NCBI GenBank assembly: GCA_946480175.1
Contig: CAMLIK010000003.1
Coordinates: 16,145 to 80,144, forward strand
Source of the DNA: an uncultured Gilliamella sp.
GTDB taxonomy: Bacteria > Pseudomonadota > Gammaproteobacteria > Enterobacterales > Orbaceae
Length of the DNA stretch: 64,000 bases
Reading direction: 5' to 3'
Below the pieces are notes generated by a model. That model saw only the letters and a list, made by a program, of their open reading frames with translations. It did no database searches and had not been told where the DNA came from. This document shows, piece after piece, positions 47,358 through 57,239 of this stretch; the stretch's first letter is position 1; each line of letters begins with the position of its first letter. A program made the translations under genes and the position numbers.

Positions 47358-47942
47358 TTAACGTAATAAGCAAGCTTGAATTTTATCGACTTCTTTATTT
47401 AGTGCTTCAATAACTAAGTCTGGATGAGCTCTTTCTATGGTTTTTACATTTTCAAAACCGTCGTTTCCAATAGAGCTGGTATATTGTTGGGCTTGTTTAA
47501 TATTGCTAAATAAATAGTAGATATTTTTGGCCTTGCGCGTTGTTGTTAAGGTATAACTGACAAAATATTTAGATTGCGATTGATAATTGGTAACAGCATT
47601 GGCAACAATATTATTACCTTCAACTAATTTGATGGTATCTCCACCATTGATAGTAATAGCTTGTTGCATGGGCATATTATAATACGGCCACCATGCTGAA
47701 CCTAAATAGTTTTCACTGCTCAAAACTACTGGGCTATTATCAAGTTCTTGCGCAATACAGAGTGATAATGAAGAATGAAGTACGGTAATAGGTCGAGAAG
47801 TGCTATATTTATTTATAATATCTGTTCCAGAAGAGTTTTGTGTGATTTCTATATCTTTATTTTGATAGATTGACAGCATTTTGTGAGAAGCACAACCAGT
47901 AAGCAAGATGATTAAAACAGTAAAACCAATTAACTTTCTCAT
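47358..47942 (-). CDS. Putative lipoprotein of unknown function
   Basis: MRKLIGFTVLIILLTGCASHK lipobox. Confidence 0.75.
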   Translation of the reverse strand: MRKLIGFTVLIILLTGCASHKMLSIYQNKDIEITQNSSGTDIINKYSTSRPITVLHSSLSLCIAQELDNSPVVLSSENYLGSAWWPYYNMPMQQAITINGGDTIKLVEGNNIVANAVTNYQSQSKYFVSYTLTTTRKAKNIYYLFSNIKQAQQYTSSIGNDGFENVKTIERAHPDLVIEALNKEVDKIQACLLR

Positions 47943-48132
47943 AACTCATCCTTCTTTGTTTGACTAGTTTAATTCTATATGGTTGTACAAGGATTTACTA
48001 GTATTTAGAATAGAAGGATTTAAATATTTTTTCATTATAAAAAATATCAGAAAAAATACTATTTATTATGTCGAATTGGATATGATTTTGGCAGGAAAAT
48101 GAGAAAAGTTTATCCTTCTCTCATTATAATTA

Positions 48133-48837
48133 TTAATCTTCTTTACCACGAATTTTCCGTGATAATCGTTTAAATCCGTGCGTAAATTTTTTAATGGCCA
48201 TCGCCATAACGGGTACTTTTATTTTAATACCAAACCGTTCGCGTAATTCGATTGCATCATTAGCTTTAGTAAGCCAAATAAAACCAGAGTTGGTTAAGTC
48301 GATAGCTTTAATTTTGCCGTCTGGAGTTAAAATAAAGTTACCTCCGTGAACATCATTCGAAACTAGATTATAGCTATGTAACTTCTCAATACAGTTTTTT
48401 ATTTGTTCACTATAGGTTTTCATCTCTTCCCATTTTAAAGAGCGACCTTCAATAAAATTGAAAATCATATAATGACGTTTAGTCACTTTATCAAATGCAA
48501 CCAAATAAAGTTCATAAGCAATATCACAATTGTCTAAAGCGATTTTGGCTAACTTATGAATTAAATTGAAATAAAAATCACCAGTAAGTTTGGCTATCAA
48601 ACGACGCTCTAAACGGTGTTCAACTCCACCATCAATTTTAAAAATGAATTTGCTTTGACCATGATCGATTAAATAAGTATATCGCTCAATTCTATCACTT
48701 GGATCGAGTAATTCATGATGGCCTTCTTCCGCCAAAAATTGGTCGAAAAGGTCTAGATAATTGATTTCATCATTTTCTACGTAGGCAAATTTCATGTTGT
48801 CACGTTCAATTTCAATAATTTTTGCAAAGTTATTCAA
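48133..48837 (-). CDS. LPS core heptose kinase-like protein (RfaY/WaaY family)
   Basis: Kinase-like core SNDVHGGNFILTPDGKIKAIDL; start may be internal (MKFAYVENDE). Confidence 0.75.
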   Translation of the reverse strand: MNNFAKIIEIERDNMKFAYVENDEINYLDLFDQFLAEEGHHELLDPSDRIERYTYLIDHGQSKFIFKIDGGVEHRLERRLIAKLTGDFYFNLIHKLAKIALDNCDIAYELYLVAFDKVTKRHYMIFNFIEGRSLKWEEMKTYSEQIKNCIEKLHSYNLVSNDVHGGNFILTPDGKIKAIDLTNSGFIWLTKANDAIELRERFGIKIKVPVMAMAIKKFTHGFKRLSRKIRGKED

Positions 48838-49161
48838 ATTTTGTAGTCCTAAGCTAGATCAAAAAATTAAGTTATCTTAAACATTATGCCCATTAAAGTA
48901 AATCAATCAATCTTATTAAAACAAGCAACAAAGCTATATCTAAAGGTAGTTTTGAACAATATAAAGTTATTTATAAATTAATTGTATATTGACATATAAC
49001 TTTCGATTTTAAGTTATAAATATTTCATTAATAAAATTAACCAATACTTTTTAATTGCAAGATAAAGTTATTTCTTCAATAATTACATATTCTTATTGAA
49101 TAAGAATTATAGAAAAAACTTAATTTATCTAAGTTCCACAGATAACCATAAGATATAAAAA

Positions 49162-49177
49162 TGTGATACTTCTCACA
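49162..49177. promoter_or_regulatory. Predicted CRP site
   Basis: TGTGA-TACTTC-TCACA, both half sites perfect. Confidence 0.75.
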
Positions 49178-49190
49178 ATTTTAGTAATTT

Positions 49191-49230
49191 ATGGTTGTAT
49201 ATGGTTGTATATGGCTGTCTATAGATGTAT
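49191..49230 (+). repeat. Four 10-bp phased repeats (operator candidate)
   Basis: ATGGTTGTAT / ATGGTTGTAT / ATGGCTGTCT / ATAGATGTAT, 30 bp upstream of the GntR regulator start. Confidence 0.85.
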
Positions 49231-49260
49231 ATTTAACTTAACCAATATTTGAGGTAATAA

Positions 49261-49995
49261 ATGCATATAAATAAATTTTCTAGCACACCACTTTATGTAC
49301 AAGTAAAAGAATGGATCAGAAATCAGATATATCGAAAAGATTTAAAGTTTGGAGATAGAATCCCTTCTGAAAATGAAATTATGAATATCCTCTCTGTTAG
49401 TCGTGGCACGGTTAGAAAAGCGGTTGAATTACTTATTAACGAATCAGTCTTGGAACAGATTCAAGGCAAGGGGACTTATGTTAAAGCTGAGAATATATCT
49501 TATCAGTTAGGTTATGGTTTACAGTCATTTGCAGAATCACTAGAAATGCAACATGTTAAATTCACAACAGAAGTGATTACCAAACGAGTTGAGAAAGCAA
49601 ATGAATATATTAGTGGCAAATTACAAGTCCCAGTTAATTCTAATATTTTTTATATGGAACGAGTACGAAGCGTTAATGGCGAAAAAATTATGTTTATTGA
49701 AAATAGAATCAATTTGTCTTTATGTCCTGAAATAGAACATGTTGATTTTACAAAACATAGTTTATTTAGTGAATTAGAGCGAATTACTCAAAAGAAAATT
49801 GATCACTCGGAATGTCGTTATTCAGCTCGAGTGGTAGGCAAAGAACGGGCAGATATATTAAATATTAGTGATATATCTCCAGTTCTTCATTTAGAACAAT
49901 TAGTTTTCTTTGATGACGGTCATCCAATCGAATTTGGAAATGTCTGGTTAAAGTCAAATGTTAACTACTTGGGGACAACACTAAGACGAAAGTAG
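49261..49995 (+). CDS. GntR-family regulator with UTRA domain
   Basis: PLYVQVKEWIRNQIYRKDLKFGDRIPSENEIMNILSVSRGTVRKAVELL; UTRA C-terminus. Confidence 0.93.
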   Translation: MHINKFSSTPLYVQVKEWIRNQIYRKDLKFGDRIPSENEIMNILSVSRGTVRKAVELLINESVLEQIQGKGTYVKAENISYQLGYGLQSFAESLEMQHVKFTTEVITKRVEKANEYISGKLQVPVNSNIFYMERVRSVNGEKIMFIENRINLSLCPEIEHVDFTKHSLFSELERITQKKIDHSECRYSARVVGKERADILNISDISPVLHLEQLVFFDDGHPIEFGNVWLKSNVNYLGTTLRRK

Positions 49996-50004
49996 GAGTA
50001 AGTT

Positions 50005-50853
50005 ATGGCATTAGTCAATGGGTATACTTTAATAGGTGAAGCTAAAAAACAAAAAACTTTAGCTGGAGCGTTTAATACGACAAATTTGGAAACAACATTA
50101 GCCATATTAGATGCAATTGAGGAAAGTAATATTCCAAGTATGGTTCAAATTGCACCAACAAACATTGTGTTATCTGGTTACAAATATATTGTCGATATGG
50201 TACGAAATCGAGCAAGTACGATGAAAACACCATTTTGTTTACATTTAGATCATGGAAAAACCTTTGAAGATGTTAAACAAGCAGTTGAAGCCGGATTCAC
50301 TTCAATTATGATTGATGGTTCTCACTTGCCTTTTGAAGAAAATATTCAATTGACGAAAAAAGTTGTCGACTTTTGTGGCGGATATAATATTCCAGTCGAA
50401 GCTGAATTAGGTGCGATAACAGGAAAAGAAGATGATGAAGTTAATGAGGCAGATCGTAAAACCGATCCTAACCAAGTTCAAGAATTTGTCAAAAGAACAG
50501 GATGTGCAACTTTAGCTGTTTCTGTTGGTAATGTGCATGGATTTGAACAACAGCCTAAAATTGATTTTGATCTGTTAGGTAAACTCTCTGAGATTTCGCC
50601 AGTATCGCTTGTTATTCATGGTGGTTCAGGAATAGATGATAAAACTTTGCAAAAAATTAGCCAATACAACGTAGTTAAACTCAATATAGGCGGCGATCTA
50701 CGAAGAGCTTATATTAGTTCAATTGGTAAACAATATGTTGCTAATAATAATGAATACAATCTGATTAAAGTTCTGCTTAAAGCAAAAGGTGATGTTCAAC
50801 AAGTTGTTTATAACAAAATCCTATCTATGAATTTATTAAACATCCATCGTTAA
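50005..50853 (+). CDS. Class II ketose-bisphosphate aldolase, GatY/Fba-like
   Basis: AGAFNTTNLETTLAI; HLDHGKTFEDV; VIHGGSGIDD. Confidence 0.88.
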   Translation: MALVNGYTLIGEAKKQKTLAGAFNTTNLETTLAILDAIEESNIPSMVQIAPTNIVLSGYKYIVDMVRNRASTMKTPFCLHLDHGKTFEDVKQAVEAGFTSIMIDGSHLPFEENIQLTKKVVDFCGGYNIPVEAELGAITGKEDDEVNEADRKTDPNQVQEFVKRTGCATLAVSVGNVHGFEQQPKIDFDLLGKLSEISPVSLVIHGGSGIDDKTLQKISQYNVVKLNIGGDLRRAYISSIGKQYVANNNEYNLIKVLLKAKGDVQQVVYNKILSMNLLNIHR

Positions 50854-50875
50854 AATAACAATATAGGTGGTAATT

Positions 50876-51334
50876 ATGGAATTAGAGCAATTGGATGACA
50901 ATATTATATTTTTAAACCAAGAATTCGCAAATCGTGAAGATATGTTTAAGTATATAAGTCATGAATTATCAAAAAATAATTATGTGACAGATCAATATTT
51001 AGAAAAAGTTATTCAAAGGGAGAACAACCATCCAACAGGATTGAAATTGAAAACGCTAAATGTTGCTATGCCGCATGTAGATTGTGAATTTGTTAAAAAA
51101 AATGGCATGTTTATCGTAACCAGTAAAAAAGGAATTATTTTTAAAAATGCTGAAACTGATGAGGATTTACCTGTCAACATTGTTTTTGGACTATTACTTA
51201 AAGAATCAGACACGCATTTAACTTTTTTGATGAAATTAGCATCATCATTTGGCAATGACATGATCTTGCAAAAAATAGTTGAAAGTAATAACAAAATTGA
51301 AATCAAAAATATTTTAAAAGATATTTTGAAATAA
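50876..51334 (+). CDS. gatA: PTS EIIA, galactitol (GatA) type
   Basis: REDMFKYISHELSKNNYVTDQYLEKVIQRENNHPTGL…VAMPHVD; upstream of IIB/IIC. Confidence 0.8.
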   Translation: MELEQLDDNIIFLNQEFANREDMFKYISHELSKNNYVTDQYLEKVIQRENNHPTGLKLKTLNVAMPHVDCEFVKKNGMFIVTSKKGIIFKNAETDEDLPVNIVFGLLLKESDTHLTFLMKLASSFGNDMILQKIVESNNKIEIKNILKDILK

Positions 51335-51345
51335 GGAGATGTATT

Positions 51346-51633
51346 ATGAAAAAAAGAATTATTTTTGCCTGTACTAGTGGTATTGCAACTTCAACTATTG
51401 CTACAGAAAAAGTTAAAAATTATTGCGCGCAACATGGTATTGAAGTTGAAAATATTCAGTCTGATGTTGCAACCGTGCAATCTCAAGATGGAATGGCTGA
51501 TTTAATCATTGTGACATCTAAAGTTTCTTATAAATTGGAGAAAACACCGATTATTAATGGTGTACCATTGATTACTACTATAGGTGAAGAAAATGTTTTA
51601 GAAGAAATCGTTAGGATCCTAAAAGGAGATTGA
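51346..51633 (+). CDS. gatB: PTS EIIB, galactitol (GatB) type
   Basis: IIFACTSGIATSTIATEKV P-loop-like Cys motif. Confidence 0.85.
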   Translation: MKKRIIFACTSGIATSTIATEKVKNYCAQHGIEVENIQSDVATVQSQDGMADLIIVTSKVSYKLEKTPIINGVPLITTIGEENVLEEIVRILKGD

Positions 51634-51635
51634 TC

Positions 51636-52982
51636 ATGGCTGATAAATTACTTGAAATTGTTCAATACATATTAGGTTTTGGGCCTACAGTGATGTTACC
51701 TGTTGTAATATTTCTTATGGCGATTTGCTTAGGTGTTAAACTAGGTAGGGCAATGCGTTCATCTTTAACGATAGGTATGGGATTTGTCGGTATTTTTGTT
51801 ATTTTCGATTTATTAGGGACCAGTCTTGGTAGTGCAACAACTGATTTAGTTGAACATGCTGGAATTCATTTACCTGTTATTGATCTTGGTTGGCCACCAT
51901 TAGCTGCAATTGCATGGGCATCGCCAATTGCTCCATTTGTTATTCCAATGACGATTATCATCAATATTGTGATGTTAACACTCAACTGGACTAAAACGGT
52001 AGACATTGATCTATGGAATTTCTGGCATTTTACTTTTGTCGGAGCTTTAGTGTATAGCAGTACTGGTAGTTTTATGTATGGATTAATTATCGCTGGAGTA
52101 ACAGCTGTAATTACCTTTGTTTTGGCAGATTGGTGTGCGCCAATGATTCAAAAATATTTTGAACTTCCGGGTATTTCACTACCGACGCTATCATCTGTGA
52201 TTTTCTTTCCTATTGGTGTTTTAGGTAATCTTATTTTAAATAAAATTCCGGGATTACAGAAATTACATGCCGATCCTGAAACCATTCAAAAAAGATTTGG
52301 TATTTTTGGTGAGCCAATGATGATTGGTTTTGTTATTGGTGCCACAATTGGTATTGCTGCTGGTTATGATATTAAAGGTATTTTAAATCTAGCCATTAAT
52401 TTAGGTGCAGTGATGTTAATTATGCCAAGAATGGTCAAATTATTGATGGAAGGTTTACTACCTTTATCTGATGCCGTTAAGCAATTTTTAAATAAAAAAT
52501 TCCCTAATAGAAAAAATCTCTATATAGGTTTAGATATTGCAGTTGCTGTTGGACACCCATCTGTATTATCTACTGCGTTGTTACTTATCCCTGTAGGATT
52601 AATTTTATCAATTGTTTTACCGGGAAATCGATTATTACCTTTAGGTGATTTAACCAATATTTGGGTCCCTATTTCGATGGTAGTATTAGCTTGCCGAGGT
52701 AATATTGTTAGATCATTTATAATTGGTATACCTTGCTTAATTGTGAATCTTTATGTTGCTTCTTCAGTAGCGCCAATTATTACTAATATTGCAAGAAGTA
52801 TTAATTTTCCGGTTAAAACTGATGGTGAATTTTCAAGCCTCTTAGATGGTGGTAACCCGTACCGCTTTTGGGCAGTAAAAGTGTTTGAAGGAAACTATAT
52901 CGCCTTAGCATTAATTCCAATTATCTTTATTACTTGCTTCCTTTTATATCGTCATACTAAAAAAACATGGGATATAAGCTAG
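51636..52982 (+). CDS. gatC: PTS EIIC, galactitol (GatC) type
   Basis: LGFGPTVMLPVVIFLMAICLGVKLGRAMRSSLTIGMGFVGI typical of GatC. Confidence 0.88.
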   Translation: MADKLLEIVQYILGFGPTVMLPVVIFLMAICLGVKLGRAMRSSLTIGMGFVGIFVIFDLLGTSLGSATTDLVEHAGIHLPVIDLGWPPLAAIAWASPIAPFVIPMTIIINIVMLTLNWTKTVDIDLWNFWHFTFVGALVYSSTGSFMYGLIIAGVTAVITFVLADWCAPMIQKYFELPGISLPTLSSVIFFPIGVLGNLILNKIPGLQKLHADPETIQKRFGIFGEPMMIGFVIGATIGIAAGYDIKGILNLAINLGAVMLIMPRMVKLLMEGLLPLSDAVKQFLNKKFPNRKNLYIGLDIAVAVGHPSVLSTALLLIPVGLILSIVLPGNRLLPLGDLTNIWVPISMVVLACRGNIVRSFIIGIPCLIVNLYVASSVAPIITNIARSINFPVKTDGEFSSLLDGGNPYRFWAVKVFEGNYIALALIPIIFITCFLLYRHTKKTWDIS

Positions 52983-53182
52983 AAAAAAGAGCGCACTCAA
53001 TATAATTAACCCTATTTATGAAATGAAATAATCTGATAGCTACTGTTATCTAGATAAGGATAAAACTATCAAAAAATTGGTTACCAAAAAAATAAATGTA
53101 TGAATAAATGTAATTTTATTTGAGAGCGCTTTGGGTTTGTTTAAGTATGATAATTAAAATAAAAGTAAATAAGGAGGTTAAT

Positions 53183-54691
53183 ATGTACTCGATCGGCATT
53201 GATATCGGTACAACAAATTGTAAGTTATGCGTTTTTGAATTGCTATCACTAAAATTGATTGATAGCTACTCATTTGCGACACCAAAAATTAATAGCAAAT
53301 ATGGTTATGACTTTGATATTGAAGCATTATATAGTCAATTGGAACAGGGTCTTATTCAAACCATAAACTCTCTTTCATATTCAGAAAAAGTCAAAAATAT
53401 CGTAATTGCAAGTGTTGGTGAATCAGGTGTACTTATCAATGAAGAAGGTGAGGTTGTTGGTCCTTGTATCACTTGGTATGACACTCGAACACAGAAAAAT
53501 TTAGCAGATATTAATCAGAAATTTTCTGATGAAGAACTTTATTCTATTACTGGTATTCCTATTCATAGTAATTATAGTTTGACTAAAATTTTATGGATTA
53601 GAGAAAACTGTAATATCAATTTGCAACAAGTTAAATGGTTATGCATTGCGGAATATATTGCATATAAATTAACAAATCAAAAGCGAGCAGAGTGTTCATT
53701 AGCTTCGCGAACGCTTGCTTATGATTTAAAAAATCATTGTTGGTCTGAAAAAATTCAATCGGCTTTTGCTATCAACCATCTATTTGCTGATTTTACTCAA
53801 TCCGGCAAAAATATAGAAGTGTTAACCTCAACTATATCCGCTAAACTGAATTGTAATCAGCCTATTTTTGTTGCTATAGGTGGACATGATCACATGTGTG
53901 GTTCAATTGCTGCTGAATTAAAACCTGGTGAAATTCTAAACTCAACAGGTACAACTGAAGGACTCCTTTTATTACTTGAAAAAGTAAATTTCAATAAATC
54001 GTTTTTAACTAGTCAGTTATCGTTTGGCAAATATGTTAAAGATGATTTATACACCCTGTATGCATCACTTCCTTCTGCTGGATATAGCATAGAGTGGTTC
54101 AAACGCACTTTTTCGGTAACCGATGAAAATTTTGATTTATTAATTGAATCACTTTTAAACAAACTTGACGACATAAATTATATTAAAAATAGTCTGAATA
54201 TATTTATACCACACCTACGCGGAAGTGGTCCACCGAAACGAAATATTGACTCGAAAGGATTGTGGTATGGTTTTGGTGAAAACACGACTTTATCTGATAT
54301 TTTATTAGGTATTTTTCAAGGATTATGCTTTGAATTAAAAAATACACTTATAACTATTGAGCAATTAACGGTAACTCATCATCCTATTATAAAAGTAATT
54401 GGTGCCGCAGCTAAAAATCCACTCTGGTTACAGCTCAAAGCAGATATTCTTGGTAGAGAAATACTATCTTGTAATATTAAAGAAGCGGTTTGTAAAGGTG
54501 GTGTAATGTTAGCTGGGTATGAAAATCATTATCTAGATAAAAATGCGCATATTCAATTTGATAACCCAATAGCACGCTATATACCTAATCCAAAAATGAC
54601 GGAATATTATCATCAAATATTTGCAGATTATTACAAACCATTTTTTGAGTTTAAGACCAGTTTAGAGTTTAAATTAAAAAAGGATAATTAA
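53183..54691 (+). CDS. FGGY-family carbohydrate kinase
   Basis: MYSIGIDIGTTNCKLCVFE; ITWYDTRT; C-terminal FGGY ATPase (VIGAAAKNPLWLQLKADILGREI). Confidence 0.9.
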   Translation: MYSIGIDIGTTNCKLCVFELLSLKLIDSYSFATPKINSKYGYDFDIEALYSQLEQGLIQTINSLSYSEKVKNIVIASVGESGVLINEEGEVVGPCITWYDTRTQKNLADINQKFSDEELYSITGIPIHSNYSLTKILWIRENCNINLQQVKWLCIAEYIAYKLTNQKRAECSLASRTLAYDLKNHCWSEKIQSAFAINHLFADFTQSGKNIEVLTSTISAKLNCNQPIFVAIGGHDHMCGSIAAELKPGEILNSTGTTEGLLLLLEKVNFNKSFLTSQLSFGKYVKDDLYTLYASLPSAGYSIEWFKRTFSVTDENFDLLIESLLNKLDDINYIKNSLNIFIPHLRGSGPPKRNIDSKGLWYGFGENTTLSDILLGIFQGLCFELKNTLITIEQLTVTHHPIIKVIGAAAKNPLWLQLKADILGREILSCNIKEAVCKGGVMLAGYENHYLDKNAHIQFDNPIARYIPNPKMTEYYHQIFADYYKPFFEFKTSLEFKLKKDN

Positions 54692-54692
54692 G

Positions 54693-55727
54693 ATGAAAGC
54701 ATCTGTATGTTATAAAAAAAATGATCTTAGAACCGAAGATCTTCCTACTCCCGAAATTTCTGATAATGAAGTATTAATTAAAATGCTTGCATGTGGTTTA
54801 TGTGGAACGGATATACAAAAAATAAGGAGTGATTCGGTGACTAAACCTACTGTTCTTGGTCATGAGGTTGTAGGTCAAATCGTAAAAAAGGGCAAAAATA
54901 TAAATAATTACGAGTTAGGCGATAGGGTAATCACAGCAATACATGTACCTTGCTTTACATGTCATTATTGTAACAAAGGCCATTATACAATTTGTGAGCA
55001 ATTTAGAACAAATAATATCGATCCCGGTGGTTTTGCTGAGTTTATTCGTATTCCTGAATTACATTTAAAGCATCTCACTCATAAAGTTTCAGATAAGGTA
55101 ACCGATGAAGAAGCGACATTGATAGAACCTATTGCTTGTTGTTTGCACGGTTTAAAACAAGCTGATATTAGGCCAGATGATAGTGTACTCATTATGGGGG
55201 CTGGAACGATAGGAATATTACATGCTCAACTAGCGAAAATAAAAGGCGCTAATAAAGTTATTGTTAGTGATATGTCGGAATATAAATTACAAAAAGCACT
55301 TAAAGTTGGCTGTGATTATGCAATTAATATAACCGAAAAAGATATTATTAGTGAAGTAAATCAGATAACTAATGGACAAGGTGTAGATGTAATTGTTATT
55401 GCTGCTGGTGTTTCCTCTTTAGTTTCTGATGCCGTTAATATGGTAAGAAGAGCTGGTCGGATAATTGTATTTTCTGGTTTTGATAAAAATAAATTAGTAA
55501 CTCTTGATGCAAGTCGTTTCTTCAAAGATGAAATCTCAATAATTGGCACATATTCAGTTACACCTTATGAGTTTCCAGAGGCATTGGGTCTTCTTGAAAA
55601 AAGAAAACTCAATACCGATGAGATGATAACGCATGTATTTCCATTAGATAAATTAAGCGAAGCAATAGATTTATCAACAGACCCTAAACAATCCGTTTTA
55701 AAAGTGATTATTAAGTCTGAAATATAA
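54693..55727 (+). CDS. Zn-dependent medium-chain polyol(-phosphate) dehydrogenase, GatD-like
   Basis: CGLCGTDIQKI; GHEVVGQIVKKG; four-Cys structural Zn loop CFTCHYCNKGHYTIC. Confidence 0.9.
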   Translation: MKASVCYKKNDLRTEDLPTPEISDNEVLIKMLACGLCGTDIQKIRSDSVTKPTVLGHEVVGQIVKKGKNINNYELGDRVITAIHVPCFTCHYCNKGHYTICEQFRTNNIDPGGFAEFIRIPELHLKHLTHKVSDKVTDEEATLIEPIACCLHGLKQADIRPDDSVLIMGAGTIGILHAQLAKIKGANKVIVSDMSEYKLQKALKVGCDYAINITEKDIISEVNQITNGQGVDVIVIAAGVSSLVSDAVNMVRRAGRIIVFSGFDKNKLVTLDASRFFKDEISIIGTYSVTPYEFPEALGLLEKRKLNTDEMITHVFPLDKLSEAIDLSTDPKQSVLKVIIKSEI

Positions 55728-55801
55728 TAATACAAAGCGATTTTCAATTGTTACCTAAGTTCTATAGTTAGTAGAGTAAAATTTAAATTGAGGTGTTAAT
55801 T

Positions 55802-56167
55802 ATGAAAAAAATATCAATTAGTTTAATTTTAATCGTGTTAATTGTTAATTTTTTCTCAATTAGTTATGACTTATATTTAAATTTTACTCAATTTCAATTT
55901 GATCTATTTTCTACATTACTTTATATAAGTCTTTTATCTTTTATTAGTTTGCTTATCTTTTTTATTGTGACTAAAAATATTAAGACACCTATTTATTTGT
56001 CTTTTTATTTTATCTTATGTCTCATCACTACTATTGTTGAAATTGTTTATTTGTCTTCCTATAAAGTGGGAACCAAAATAAATATGGTTTATTTTCTGAT
56101 CTATTTTTCACTATTTATTTATGTAACTAAATCGATAAATATAAGAAAGTATTTCACCGATCAGTAA
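55802..56167 (+). CDS. Small hypothetical membrane protein
   Basis: ~4 predicted hydrophobic helices; no family recognised. Confidence 0.6.
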   Translation: MKKISISLILIVLIVNFFSISYDLYLNFTQFQFDLFSTLLYISLLSFISLLIFFIVTKNIKTPIYLSFYFILCLITTIVEIVYLSSYKVGTKINMVYFLIYFSLFIYVTKSINIRKYFTDQ

Positions 56168-56186
56168 AATTAGAGGTTATTGTCTT

Positions 56187-56825
56187 ATGTTGAAAAACTT
56201 GAGTATCTATTTTGTACGCCATGGAGAAACAGAATTCAATCAATTACAACTTTTTCAAGGTTCATCCGATTCACCTTTAACAGCAAAAGGAATTAAACAA
56301 GCCAAACAGACAGGAATTGCTTTGAAAAATATAGATTTTAATTTTGCTTATTCAAGTCCACAAAAAAGAGCGGTTGATACCGCTAACTATATTATTGCTA
56401 ATCGCAATATTAATTTAGATTTTCATGATGGATTAAGAGAAATTAGTTTTGGTAATTGGGAACAAAAATTTGTACCTGATTATTATTCAAATGAAGATTT
56501 TATCAATTTCGAACAGAATGCCCAAAAATATTCTACATTAGATAATAAAGGTGAAAGTTTTAAAGAGCTACTTGATCGCTCAACTTGTGTAATAAGGGAC
56601 ATAGTTGATCAACATTATCATGGAAATATCCTTGTTGTTTCACATGGTTCATTATTAAGGCAGCTTATATATGTTATTACAGGAGGCGCATGGCAAGATC
56701 ATCTAGAAAAAACAACTATATTAGGTAATTCAAGTATTAGTATCGTAAATTATCAACAAACTGATTTTGATGTACCAGGCATTTTTAGTATCGAAGTATT
56801 AAATCAGACGGATCATTTAGATTAG
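56187..56825 (+). CDS. Histidine phosphatase family protein
   Basis: YFVRHGETEFNQLQLFQGSSDSPLTAKG; VVSHGSLLRQL. Confidence 0.92.
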   Translation: MLKNLSIYFVRHGETEFNQLQLFQGSSDSPLTAKGIKQAKQTGIALKNIDFNFAYSSPQKRAVDTANYIIANRNINLDFHDGLREISFGNWEQKFVPDYYSNEDFINFEQNAQKYSTLDNKGESFKELLDRSTCVIRDIVDQHYHGNILVVSHGSLLRQLIYVITGGAWQDHLEKTTILGNSSISIVNYQQTDFDVPGIFSIEVLNQTDHLD

Positions 56826-56920
56826 TGTGAGATTTTTCTTGATTAATATAGTGAATTATCTCATTGTAGAAAAAATTAATACTATTATCCGGTTAGTTTA
56901 TTGGATTAACATCTATTTTT

Positions 56921-57229
56921 ATGGAAAACAACATTTCAATATGGTTCTTATATATCATCCGAACCACCAAACAATCATTGTATACCGGTATTACTACTGA
57001 TGTAGCCCGTCGATTACATCAACATCAGATGGGTAAAGGGGCGAAATATTTAAAAGGACATCAAGATTTTACCGTTGTTTACCAGCTTAGTGTAGAGGGG
57101 AGAGCTACTGCCTTGAAGTTAGAATATCGTATCAAGCAGTTATCTAAAATTCAGAAAGAAAAGCTGGTTTTATTATCGCCGAATTTAGATGAGTTATTCA
57201 CTTTTTTAAATCTAAAAAAGATTGAATAG
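56921..57229 (+). CDS. yhbQ: GIY-YIG nuclease family protein (YhbQ-like)
   Basis: [28 protein letters not shown]. Confidence 0.9.
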   Translation: MENNISIWFLYIIRTTKQSLYTGITTDVARRLHQHQMGKGAKYLKGHQDFTVVYQLSVEGRATALKLEYRIKQLSKIQKEKLVLLSPNLDELFTFLNLKKIE

Positions 57230-57239
57230 TATGTTAAGT

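Noticed and set aside
52985-53182. Inverted GAGCGC-like words and GATAGC…ATC hairpins between gatC and the FGGY kinase
   Set aside because: Short and imperfect, without a T tract; not enough to call a regulator site or terminator.
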